Origin: a bacterium | GTDB taxonomy: Bacteria; Patescibacteriota; Patescibacteriia; S139-126; S139-133 | Length of the DNA: 8,193 nt | Direction: 5' to 3' | Assembly: GCA_030429785.1 (NCBI GenBank) | Contig: JAUIEQ010000034.1 | Location: forward strand, 1 to 8,193 | Shown here: positions 1-4,558 of the stretch, one piece after another | Layout of the letters: every line of letters begins with the position of its first letter | Numbering within the stretch: position 1 is the first letter of the stretch | Notes under the pieces: model-generated | What the model saw: the letters and a program-made list of their open reading frames with translations, nothing else | Told to the model about the DNA's origin: nothing | The model's database searches: none | Position numbers and translations under genes: made by a program

Positions 1-362
1 TGCTCAATCAGAGCTTGGCGCACTTTCTCTGCCCTCACTTGCGCCGCTACCATATTGAAGTACAGACTCACATTCGTATGTGGCTGACCCCAAAGCTTTG
101 GGTTGGCTGGCGCCAAAATAACCAGGTCGAGCGAAATATCACTCAGGACAGAATCCTTCATGACAGTCACGCAGTGTTTTTCCCACTCGGCAAATGCAGT
201 CGTAGCACCATTCTTACCAGCAAGCGGCTGCTCACTGAGCACAAAGCTCAAACTTGACTGCTCCTCCAAATACTGCGGAAGATCAGTCGTCCAAGATTGC
301 GCATTAAGCGCCGTGAAAGAAAAAGTAATTAAAATGAGGAACAGATTCAGAAACTTGACCAT
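1..362 (-). CDS. Secreted protein of unknown function, 3' end cut by the window edge
   Basis: An ATG at 362-360 opens a frame that stays open to position 1, giving 120 visible residues. An AGGAG ribosome binding site (370-374 on the plus strand) lies 7 nt upstream and fixes the start. Residues 1-21 form a classic signal peptide: MVK, then a hydrophobic core (FLNLFLILITFSFTA), then a probable cleavage after LNA before QS. The mature part starts near residue 22 and contains one cysteine (C64, in EKHCVTVM) and a WGQPHTNVSLYFNM stretch (91-104). I recognise no family. GC is about 52% over 1-300, against about 41% in the other genes, and leucine is often CTG or CTC. This suggests different origin or constraint. 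No neighbour in the same direction is visible within 1200 bp upstream, so it probably has its own promoter, which I could not place with confidence. Coding status is well supported; function is unknown. Confidence 0.75.
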   Translation of the reverse strand, partial: MVKFLNLFLILITFSFTALNAQSWTTDLPQYLEEQSSLSFVLSEQPLAGKNGATTAFAEWEKHCVTVMKDSVLSDISLDLVILAPANPKLWGQPHTNVSLYFNMVAAQVRAEKVRQALIE

Positions 363-484
363 TATTATTCTCCTTATTTTATTTGAGTTTTTACGTGTTC
401 ACAAATCAACATCTTTTTGCAACGTCCTTGTTTCACTCCTTTCTTGTCTATCCTTGTGTGCAATTTTATTTTCAAAGTACGTTT

Positions 485-544
485 GTTAGCAAACTAATAA
501 TCTAACGTCTATATACTATACACGCTAGATAGTGGCTTGCTAAC
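485..544. repeat. 8-bp inverted repeat GTTAGCAA / TTGCTAAC
   Basis: GTTAGCAA at 485-492 is exactly repeated in inverse orientation as TTGCTAAC at 537-544, centre to centre 52 bp. The first copy also sits in a small hairpin-like word, GTTTG-TTAG-CAAAC (481-494). The roughly five helical turns between copies would suit a dimeric or looping DNA-binding protein, but this is inference; short repeats like this can occur by chance in AT-rich DNA. Confidence 0.4.
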
Positions 545-718
545 CACGCAATAACAAAAGCGCCTTTGGCAAAAAAACGCTTGGCAACTAGTTATTTCAC
601 CTAACCAATTCACCAAGATTTCTCCCAAAAACCCAATATATTCACTAAATTGTAATTAAAAATTATAGACCAAAAACACAAAAAAGTCAATAGAAACAAT
701 CCCTACATTCTGCCTGAT

Positions 719-770
719 CTAACATTAGCCAATAATATATCTTATTTGCTTAATATGAGCTAACATTAGC
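719..770. repeat. Direct repeat of CTAACATTAGC
   Basis: The 11-mer CTAACATTAGC occurs at 719-729 and again at 760-770, 41 bp apart. Each copy is itself a near-palindrome (CTAA-cat-TTAG type), and the second is flanked by G, giving GCTAA...TTAGC symmetry. The two copies lie 150 and 109 bp upstream of the -35 box at 879 and share the GCTAAC core with the inverted repeat at 485-544. They look like operator sites for one regulator, but none is identified in the window. Confidence 0.45.
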
Positions 771-878
771 GCTTATAGACCTCATCACAAGACTGACAGC
801 GTCATATTTCTTAAAAAACCTTACTAATTAGCGGAATATACGTGTACGACAAAGTGGTGTTTCTGTTTAACAAGGGTA

Positions 879-907
879 TTGACAAAGTTAAAAAAGTATG
901 CTATTAT
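879..907 (+). promoter_or_regulatory. Strong extended -10 promoter of the small-peptide transcript
   Basis: TTGACA (879-884), a 17-bp spacer and TATTAT (902-907) form a near-consensus vegetative promoter, with an extended -10 TGC (899-901) directly before the -10 box. The expected transcription start is near 913-915. The same TTGACAAA...TATGCTAT pattern occurs in the promoter at 4495-4523, which supports both as real. Confidence 0.8.
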
Positions 908-1018
908 ATAGTTGTAATCAAATATAGGTTTTTTGGAGAGAGAAAACCTGCTTGTCACACCAGACCCCTCTCTCTTCATTGATACCAATATCTGAAGAGT
1001 TTTTTGAAAACAACATAC

Positions 1019-1128
1019 ATTGAAAGAGCACTTATGAAGAGGAGAGAAAGCAGCTGCGTCAGTCGGGTATATATTTACTTTGTCCATAACGGCAGTTGTC
1101 AATTCTTCTTCATGATTGCTCTTTCAAT
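1019..1128 (+). repeat. Long imperfect inverted repeat forming an RNA stem
   Basis: Arm 1019-1042 (begins ATTGAAAGAGCA) pairs with 1105-1128 (ends TGCTCTTTCAAT). Twelve outer bases match perfectly and 21 of 24 overall. In RNA two of the three mismatches become G-U wobbles, so 23 of 24 positions can pair. Inside the loop, CAGCTGC (1051-1057) can pair with GCAGTTG (1092-1098) with one wobble, extending the fold. The stem ends 22 nt upstream of the SD of the small peptide gene, a position suited to regulating its translation. Confidence 0.65.
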
Positions 1129-1160
1129 ATCGGAAGAGCGAACCAATTAAGGAGAAAAGA

Positions 1161-1241
1161 ATGATTACGCCAATTATTACATGTATTATCATCGGTTTTA
1201 TCACGATATGGCCAATCGCGGATGATTACGCCCGCGGATAA
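1161..1241 (+). CDS. 26-residue hydrophobic peptide, possibly type I toxin-like
   Basis: An ATG at 1161 preceded by AAGGAG (1149-1154, 6-nt spacing) opens a 27-codon frame ending in TAA. The SD is one of the best in the window, which is what makes so short a frame credible. The peptide is MITPIITCIIIGFITIWP (residues 1-18), long enough for one short membrane helix, followed by a charged tail, IADDYARG. One transmembrane helix with a short polar end is the shape of small membrane peptides and of type I toxins, but there is no sequence match I can name. It is the only convincing coding frame in the transcript 914-1433, sits behind a structured leader, and is followed directly by a pyrimidine tract complementary to its own SD. 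A random frame is still possible because of its length. Confidence 0.5.
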   Translation: MITPIITCIIIGFITIWPIADDYARG

Positions 1242-1255
1242 TCAATCCCCTCCCT

Positions 1256-1263
1256 TTTTCTCC
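1256..1263 (+). promoter_or_regulatory. Candidate anti-SD in the 3' untranslated region
   Basis: TTTTCTCC at 1256-1263 is the exact complement of GGAGAAAA at 1151-1158, which is the SD of the small peptide gene; a further G-U pair (1159 with 1255) can be added. It lies in a tract of nearly only pyrimidines (1244-1280) starting right after the stop codon. Long-range pairing of this kind would hide the ribosome site, as is known for several type I toxin mRNAs. The pairing is seen in the sequence; its use is inference. Confidence 0.35.
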
Positions 1264-1268
1264 CACCT

Positions 1269-1308
1269 CAACCCTTCCCACTTGCGTCCTGCAAGTTATC
1301 GAGGGTTG
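1269..1308 (+). repeat. Two-tier hairpin in the 3' region
   Basis: CAACCCT (1269-1275) pairs with AGGGTTG (1302-1308), and nested inside, ACTTGC (1280-1285) pairs with GCAAGT (1291-1296) around the loop GTCCT. No T run follows, so this is not a terminator; it looks like RNA secondary structure of the transcript from the promoter at 879. Confidence 0.5.
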
Positions 1309-1334
1309 TCGCACTCCTTTCAAAACTTCCAAAA

Positions 1335-1360
1335 AGGGTGATTTACAAAAAAATCACCCT
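1335..1360 (-). terminator. 10-bp hairpin, possible second terminator on the minus strand
   Basis: AGGGTGATTT (1335-1344) and AAATCACCCT (1351-1360) form a perfect stem with a 6-nt loop. Read on the minus strand the stem is followed by a short T run (1335-1331), so it could back up termination of transcripts arriving from the genes at 1567-4440. On the plus strand it has no T run and would be only a structural hairpin. Confidence 0.4.
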
Positions 1361-1370
1361 CCCTTCAGAG

Positions 1371-1391
1371 CAATGCTTGTCACAAGCATTG
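1371..1391. repeat. 9-bp hairpin CAATGCTTG / CAAGCATTG
   Basis: CAATGCTTG (1371-1379) and CAAGCATTG (1383-1391) form a perfect stem with the loop TCA. No T run follows directly. It stands 11 bp before the terminator at 1402-1433 and is probably part of the same 3' structured end. Confidence 0.45.
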
Positions 1392-1401
1392 TTGTGAAGA
1401 T

Positions 1402-1433
1402 AAAAAAATCTCCAGCTTGTCGGAGATTTTTTT
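1402..1433. terminator. Bidirectional intrinsic terminator
   Basis: AAAAAAATCTCC (1402-1413) pairs with GGAGATTTTTTT (1422-1433) around an 8-nt loop. The stem is followed by seven T on either strand, so it can end both the plus-strand transcript from 879 and the minus-strand transcript coming from the gene at 1567-2307. The 133 bp between it and that gene (1434-1566) hold nothing convincing. Confidence 0.85.
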
Positions 1434-1566
1434 ATTTGAAATAGTATATTTGCGTCAATCGACTACCGACATCTCTGTGCCACAAATCCCAAACCTCAAA
1501 ATACCAAACAAAGTTACTTGAGTTAGCACGTAGTCTCATCTCAATGAGGCAAAGCTCACGATGATA

Positions 1567-2307
1567 TTATCGTGACAATAACTGCTCCAAACCAAATTCA
1601 CGCAAAGCTTGTGCTGTTTTTGCTGTACCAATCTTGTTGATCATCTTATCAAGCTCTTCTCGCACCCGCTCAACTGCCACCTGCTCTAGCAAATGAGCAG
1701 CATCTTTCATCACGTGCCTTGCCGCTTGATCAATTACACAACCATACACAGCTGAAAATCGTATCGCACGAAGCAACCGCAAATGATCTTCATGCACAAT
1801 GCGCTGCACTGCACAGCTGTGTTGATCGTCGATATTGTTTCCAATAAACCTCAGGCGCTTTGCTTGCAAATCATCTCTTCCAGAAAAAAAATCATACCCA
1901 GTATTTTGAACAGGATCATAGTACACAGCATTGATGGTAAAATCACGGCGAGCCGCATCTTGCGTTATGTCTTTTGTAAACACAACATCCACTGGCCTGC
2001 GCCCATCAGTATACGCACCCTCAATGCGCATAGTAGCAACATCAAATCGATACCCATTTTGCTTGACCAATAGTACACCAAACTTTTTTCCATAATCTTT
2101 GTAGTCATCACATACGCGCATGACTTGTTCTGGGAGTGCAGAAGTGACAATATCAATATCGTGCGTCTTCATACCGAGTAATGCATCTCGAACATACCCA
2201 CCCACAAACAACGCCTGATGTCCTTGTGACTGCAACTTGGTGACAACACAAAGCGCCGCTTGCTCAAGATCTGACGTGAAACTCAGTTGTAGTGAAAACG
2301 TATTCAT
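1567..2307 (-). CDS. cca: Class II CCA-adding / poly(A) polymerase-type nucleotidyltransferase, short
   Basis: The 246-residue product carries the head and neck of the class II tRNA nucleotidyltransferase family, which adds or repairs the CCA end of tRNA. Visible motifs, in order: GGYVRDALLG (36-45) with the metal-binding pair D50 and D52 (DID), FDVATMR (88-94), RRDFTINA (120-127), GRDDL (143-147), the base-selecting EDHLRLLRAIRF (173-184) and the neck ERVREEL (213-219). Between GRDDL and EDHLR about ten residues more than usual are present. The protein stops right after the neck; most family members run to about 400 residues or more with body and tail domains for tRNA binding. The region downstream shows no shifted continuation. 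It may be a natural minimal form or a 3'-truncated gene. No clear SD precedes the ATG. The identity of the fold is certain, full CCA activity is not. Confidence 0.85.
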   Translation of the reverse strand: MNTFSLQLSFTSDLEQAALCVVTKLQSQGHQALFVGGYVRDALLGMKTHDIDIVTSALPEQVMRVCDDYKDYGKKFGVLLVKQNGYRFDVATMRIEGAYTDGRRPVDVVFTKDITQDAARRDFTINAVYYDPVQNTGYDFFSGRDDLQAKRLRFIGNNIDDQHSCAVQRIVHEDHLRLLRAIRFSAVYGCVIDQAARHVMKDAAHLLEQVAVERVREELDKMINKIGTAKTAQALREFGLEQLLSR

Positions 2308-2471
2308 AGCCGCCCGTCTAATTCAGATGATGCATCAAACCAATGTTCATTGTTGGTATTAATCATGACTAACTTCATTTCTTGATTCAGCTTTAATGTG
2401 CTTTTCTCTATTCAAAGCATCTTCTAGTAGGTCATTGAGAGTTCTGATTTGATAGGATCAGGGTGATACAT
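2304..2471 (-). pseudogene. Possible frameshifted small gene upstream of the CCA-type gene
   Basis: Three short overlapping minus-strand frames fill the gap between mltG and the CCA-type gene, and each reads like protein. ATG at 2471 gives MYHPDPIKSEL then a stop. The -1 frame continues with LNDLLEDALNREKHIKAE before a stop. The original frame resumes as MKLVMINTNNEHWF...ELDGRL, and its TGA overlaps the ATG of the next gene (ATGA). Two compensating one-base shifts would join them into a protein of about 55 residues. This may be a decayed or mis-sequenced small gene, or chance. There is no recognisable family and no good SD. Confidence 0.25.
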
Positions 2472-2533
2472 GCTACCCGTTTACCGTAAGGTTGTTTCGC
2501 TTCGCTCATCATTACAGCATCATGTATCCTTAC
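2465..2533. repeat. Crossing inverted repeats (possible pseudoknot) at the mltG stop
   Basis: GATACATG (2465-2472) pairs with CATGTATC (2521-2528), while GTAAGG (2486-2491) pairs with CCTTAC (2528-2533). The second helix crosses the first, which in RNA is the topology of a pseudoknot; one base is shared. The segment overlaps the end of mltG and has no T run, so it is not an ordinary terminator. It could be an mRNA 3' element or chance. Confidence 0.3.
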
Positions 2534-3594
2534 CGCAAGTACAAAGCACGATTCTGGTTGTGCCCCTCCCCAGTAGCAGCAAAATACGCAACACCTTCTG
2601 GATCAGTCAAGAAATATAAATAATTCGTGTCAGTGGGATACAGCGCGGCAATTAATGAATCAAGTCCTGGATTCGCAATTGGTCCTGGAGGCAAACCTTG
2701 GTACATATAGGTATTATATGGTGAGTCAACTTCAAGATCAGCATAGGTCACTGATGGTCGATTGCCGCCAGTAACAAAATTCACGGTTGAGTCCATCTGC
2801 AGCGGCATGCCAATTTCAAGTCGATTGTATATAACACTTGCGCCGTTTTTTTTGTCTTCAAGTGTCAAAAGCTCACGCTCAAGAATAGACGCGATCGTCA
2901 CCAACTCATACACACTCATACCCGAAGCAGCCAAATCACTACGCATGCGCTCACTGAGTTTGGTATCAAAATTATCCAAAGCCTTTCTAATAATCTGATC
3001 AGCTGTCGCATCAGCAACAACTTGATACGTATCAGGGAACAAATACCCTTCCAAACCGTACGCTGATGGCTTGTCAGTCAAAAAGTCATAATCATACGAG
3101 TAGTCAAATGAATCTGTTTGACCATTACTATTTCGATCATCACCAAGCGGATACCCTGCCAGCTGATAAAAATCTTCTGACAAGATACCAACTTCAGATT
3201 CGATATAGGCTGCGATGTCACTAACTGTCCAACCCTCAATCAATGTAACCGTAACACTATCTACCGTTGCTTGATGCGAAGTCAAAATCTCTAGGAGTTC
3301 TTTCATGCTCAATGTTTCTGGCAACACATAGGTGCCGGCAATAAATTCTTCCTCAAGTCCTCGTTGCCATGCGTATGTTCTGAACCAATAATCACTGTGA
3401 ATATACCCAGCTGCTTGCATTGCGCTACTTATTTGCTTGACTCCCAACCCTTCCTCAATAATCAATGTTGTTGAAGGAACCTGATAATGCCGATTGAGCT
3501 GCCATTGGTACCACCCAATTCCAGCCACACCAATCACCATTCCCAAAATAATAACGCGTACTAGTATTTTTTGTATCATAAAGTTACTGAACAC
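2530..3594 (-). CDS. mltG: Endolytic murein transglycosylase MltG (YceG-like)
   Basis: MltG cuts nascent peptidoglycan glycan strands in the membrane-bound periplasmic space and so sets strand length. The 354-residue product has a single N-terminal membrane helix (about 9-29, ILVRVIILGMVIGVAGIGW), a LysM-like region (about 40-110), and the catalytic domain with LEGYLFPDTY (181-190), ASILERE (235-241, E239 the likely catalytic glutamate), the MDSTVNF region, SPYNTY..GLPPGPIANPG (291-310) and a final YLYFLTDPEG...GHNQN. Length is normal. Unusual is a polar insertion (151-178) with an EF-hand-like DRNSNGQTDSFD. The start is GTG at 3594 or ATG at 3579; neither has a clear SD. It follows the nucleotidyltransferase gene by 12 bp, so the two are almost surely co-transcribed. 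Presence of MltG implies the host has a peptidoglycan wall. Confidence 0.95.
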   Translation of the reverse strand: MFSNFMIQKILVRVIILGMVIGVAGIGWYQWQLNRHYQVPSTTLIIEEGLGVKQISSAMQAAGYIHSDYWFRTYAWQRGLEEEFIAGTYVLPETLSMKELLEILTSHQATVDSVTVTLIEGWTVSDIAAYIESEVGILSEDFYQLAGYPLGDDRNSNGQTDSFDYSYDYDFLTDKPSAYGLEGYLFPDTYQVVADATADQIIRKALDNFDTKLSERMRSDLAASGMSVYELVTIASILERELLTLEDKKNGASVIYNRLEIGMPLQMDSTVNFVTGGNRPSVTYADLEVDSPYNTYMYQGLPPGPIANPGLDSLIAALYPTDTNYLYFLTDPEGVAYFAATGEGHNQNRALYLR

Positions 3595-3606
3595 AATAAT
3601 TGTTCT

Positions 3607-4440
3607 TTAAATTTCATCATGCTCGTGCATATGAGCAAGTAATTTTTTCAAATCTTTCGGATCATTCACTGGCATCCATGTCTCACTTGGAATGACAAAT
3701 GAGTATAACTTTTTTTCTTGGGCAAGCTTGGGTATCACTACGGTCTCAGGCTCTGTTTTTTGATCATACGAAATCATACGATCAAAATATGCAAAACACT
3801 CAGGCGAAAATACAACCGTCCCCATATGTGTTGGAATAGGCACCATTGGATGATATTCAATTGCTGACACAAAACCATTATCAACTTGCATCGCAGAATA
3901 CACATACTCACTACCTTCAACCATAATCATAGTTGCCAATGCGCCTTGCTCAACTCCTGCTAAATGGCCTGCCATAATGTCTCTTGGGAAGCTGCCTGGG
4001 TAGTTCACCACCTGATCATCATTATGCAAAATCAACGTAGCATCAGAAGGAATTGCACCTTGCTCCAGCGCATGCTTGACTGCACCACCACGCCCAACAC
4101 CTTTTTTTGGATCATAACTATACGTTACTGTAACACCAAGTTGCGAGCCGTCACCAAGCACTTCATGTATACTATCGGCCTCGTGATAGACCAGTGCAAC
4201 AAAATTTGTAAAACCTGCCTCTTTGTATAATCTAATATTTCTTTCAATCAATGATTGTCCGTTTGGCAATTGATAGCTATTCTTTTGTGCAGCAACACTT
4301 TGAAACCGAGACCCTTCGCCGCCAGCAGCCATTGCAATCACTGTTGTGTTTACTATTGTATCCCACTCCTTGTCACGAACATCTTTTTTTGTTCCTTTTG
4401 ACAATAATGCGTTTTGAAAATCCTTAAATGCTTGTTTCAT
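3607..4440 (-). CDS. Nucleotidyltransferase of the sugar-nucleotide (NTP_transferase) type
   Basis: The 277-residue product belongs to the GT-A-like fold that joins a sugar phosphate to an NTP. After about 30 extra N-terminal residues comes the signature AAGGEGSRF (38-46), which holds the triphosphate, then a candidate lysine K53, GVGRGGAVKHAL (114-125), the metal site LHNDDQ (138-143), a Y/H-rich middle (195-206) and the C-terminal NDPKDL (259-264). The order matches glucose-1-phosphate and mannose-1-phosphate nucleotidylyltransferases, but the usual FxEKP is replaced and substrate cannot be read from sequence. There is no left-handed beta-helix acyltransferase tail. It is first in a unit with mltG, suggesting a cell-envelope sugar role. 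The ATG at 4440 has only a weak AAGAGA upstream. Family is sure; substrate is unknown. Confidence 0.85.
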   Translation of the reverse strand: MKQAFKDFQNALLSKGTKKDVRDKEWDTIVNTTVIAMAAGGEGSRFQSVAAQKNSYQLPNGQSLIERNIRLYKEAGFTNFVALVYHEADSIHEVLGDGSQLGVTVTYSYDPKKGVGRGGAVKHALEQGAIPSDATLILHNDDQVVNYPGSFPRDIMAGHLAGVEQGALATMIMVEGSEYVYSAMQVDNGFVSAIEYHPMVPIPTHMGTVVFSPECFAYFDRMISYDQKTEPETVVIPKLAQEKKLYSFVIPSETWMPVNDPKDLKKLLAHMHEHDEI

Positions 4441-4465
4441 ACTGTCTCTTAAATTAACTAGCTCT

Positions 4466-4501
4466 ATAGTACCATATATTATATAGATTATCGATTGACA
4501 A
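4466..4501 (-). promoter_or_regulatory. Candidate promoter of the nucleotidyltransferase-mltG unit
   Basis: Two readings are possible on the minus strand. One is TTGTCA (4501-4496), 17 bp, TATATG (4478-4473). The other is an extended -10 TGG-TACTAT (4474-4466) without a good -35. A TATAAT also lies between (4483-4478). In the first reading the -35 overlaps that of the divergent promoter at 4495-4523. That a promoter lies here is likely, because the gene starting at 4440 has no upstream gene on its strand; the exact boxes are uncertain. Confidence 0.45.
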
Positions 4502-4523
4502 AAGCGTTTTGGTATGCTATACT
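4495..4523 (+). promoter_or_regulatory. Extended -10 promoter of the CAP-PAP2 operon
   Basis: TTGACA (4495-4500), 17 bp, TATACT (4518-4523), with the extended -10 TGC at 4515-4517. The start of transcription should be near 4530, so the ATG at 4514 lies inside the promoter and cannot be the start codon of the downstream gene. The pattern is the same as the promoter at 879-907 (TTGACAAA...TATGCTAT). Confidence 0.85.
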
Positions 4524-4558
4524 ACCTATACAAATACAAAAATAAAAATCAAAAAACA

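Larger units (their letters stand above)
363..878. other. AT-rich gene-free region with short repeats
   Basis: No frame here looks protein-coding on either strand. The stretch is rich in A and T (roughly 33% GC or below in 541-660) and lies between the divergently read secreted-protein gene and the promoter at 879. It contains several GTTAGC/GCTAAC-type words listed separately, and a pyrimidine-rich run on the plus strand (about 415-465). No tRNA-like fold or intrinsic terminator was seen. It probably holds the promoter of the gene at 1-362 and possibly operators. Confidence 0.6.
914..1433 (+). ncRNA. Candidate structured RNA transcript with long leader and small ORF
   Basis: The interval is bounded by a strong promoter (879-907) and an intrinsic terminator (1402-1433), giving a predicted RNA of about 520 nt. 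Only 81 nt of it code for the 26-residue peptide at 1161-1241. The remainder is rich in potential helices: 926-932/943-949, a long stem 1019-1042/1105-1128 with an inner helix 1051-1057/1092-1098, and 3' hairpins at 1269-1308, 1335-1360 and 1371-1391. Three purine boxes of the form GGAG(AG)nAAA (935-946, 1040-1050, 1150-1159) face two pyrimidine tracts (965-977, 1247-1264), so alternative pairings are possible. I do not recognise it as tmRNA, RNase P RNA, 6S RNA, SRP RNA or a known riboswitch. It may be a type I toxin-like mRNA, a cis-regulated leader or a novel structured RNA. Confidence 0.5.

Noticed and set aside
384..419. 11-codon minus-strand leader frame (MLICEHVKTQIK-like) before the secreted-protein gene
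   Set aside because: Too short, with a distant and weak SD; the overlap of its stop with the next SD is probably chance.
15..489. Plus-strand open frames of 80 and 128 codons
   Set aside because: They run antisense to the secreted-protein gene at 1-362, which has an SD and signal peptide; the second continues into AT-rich noncoding DNA with no start signals.
824..1102. Minus-strand 92-codon frame
   Set aside because: It lies antisense to the promoter and structured leader, begins with TTG without an SD, and has no protein-like features. A TTGACA/TAAATA pair near 1072-1102 on the minus strand might be an antisense promoter, but the spacing (19 bp) is poor.
914..1433. tmRNA or RNase P RNA
   Set aside because: A CCTCCC/CCCACC-like 3' stretch and an AGGAGAGAAAG box recall pieces of these RNAs, but there is no acceptor-stem match, no tag peptide ending in alanines and no conserved P4 helix.
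1434..1566. Readthrough extension of the CCA-type gene after its TAA
   Set aside because: The frame stays open for about 40 codons (YHRELCLIEMRLRANSSN...), but it contains no body-domain motifs and looks like intergenic DNA of the AAATCCCAAACCTC type.
1556..1575. 7-bp hairpin over the stop codon of the CCA-type gene as a terminator
   Set aside because: TCACGAT/ATCGTGA pair, but no T run follows on the minus strand; the terminator at 1402-1433 is far better.
4514..4558. Upstream ATG giving 15 extra residues to the CAP protein
   Set aside because: The ATG falls within the extended -10 of the promoter and upstream of the expected transcription start, so it cannot be in the mRNA.
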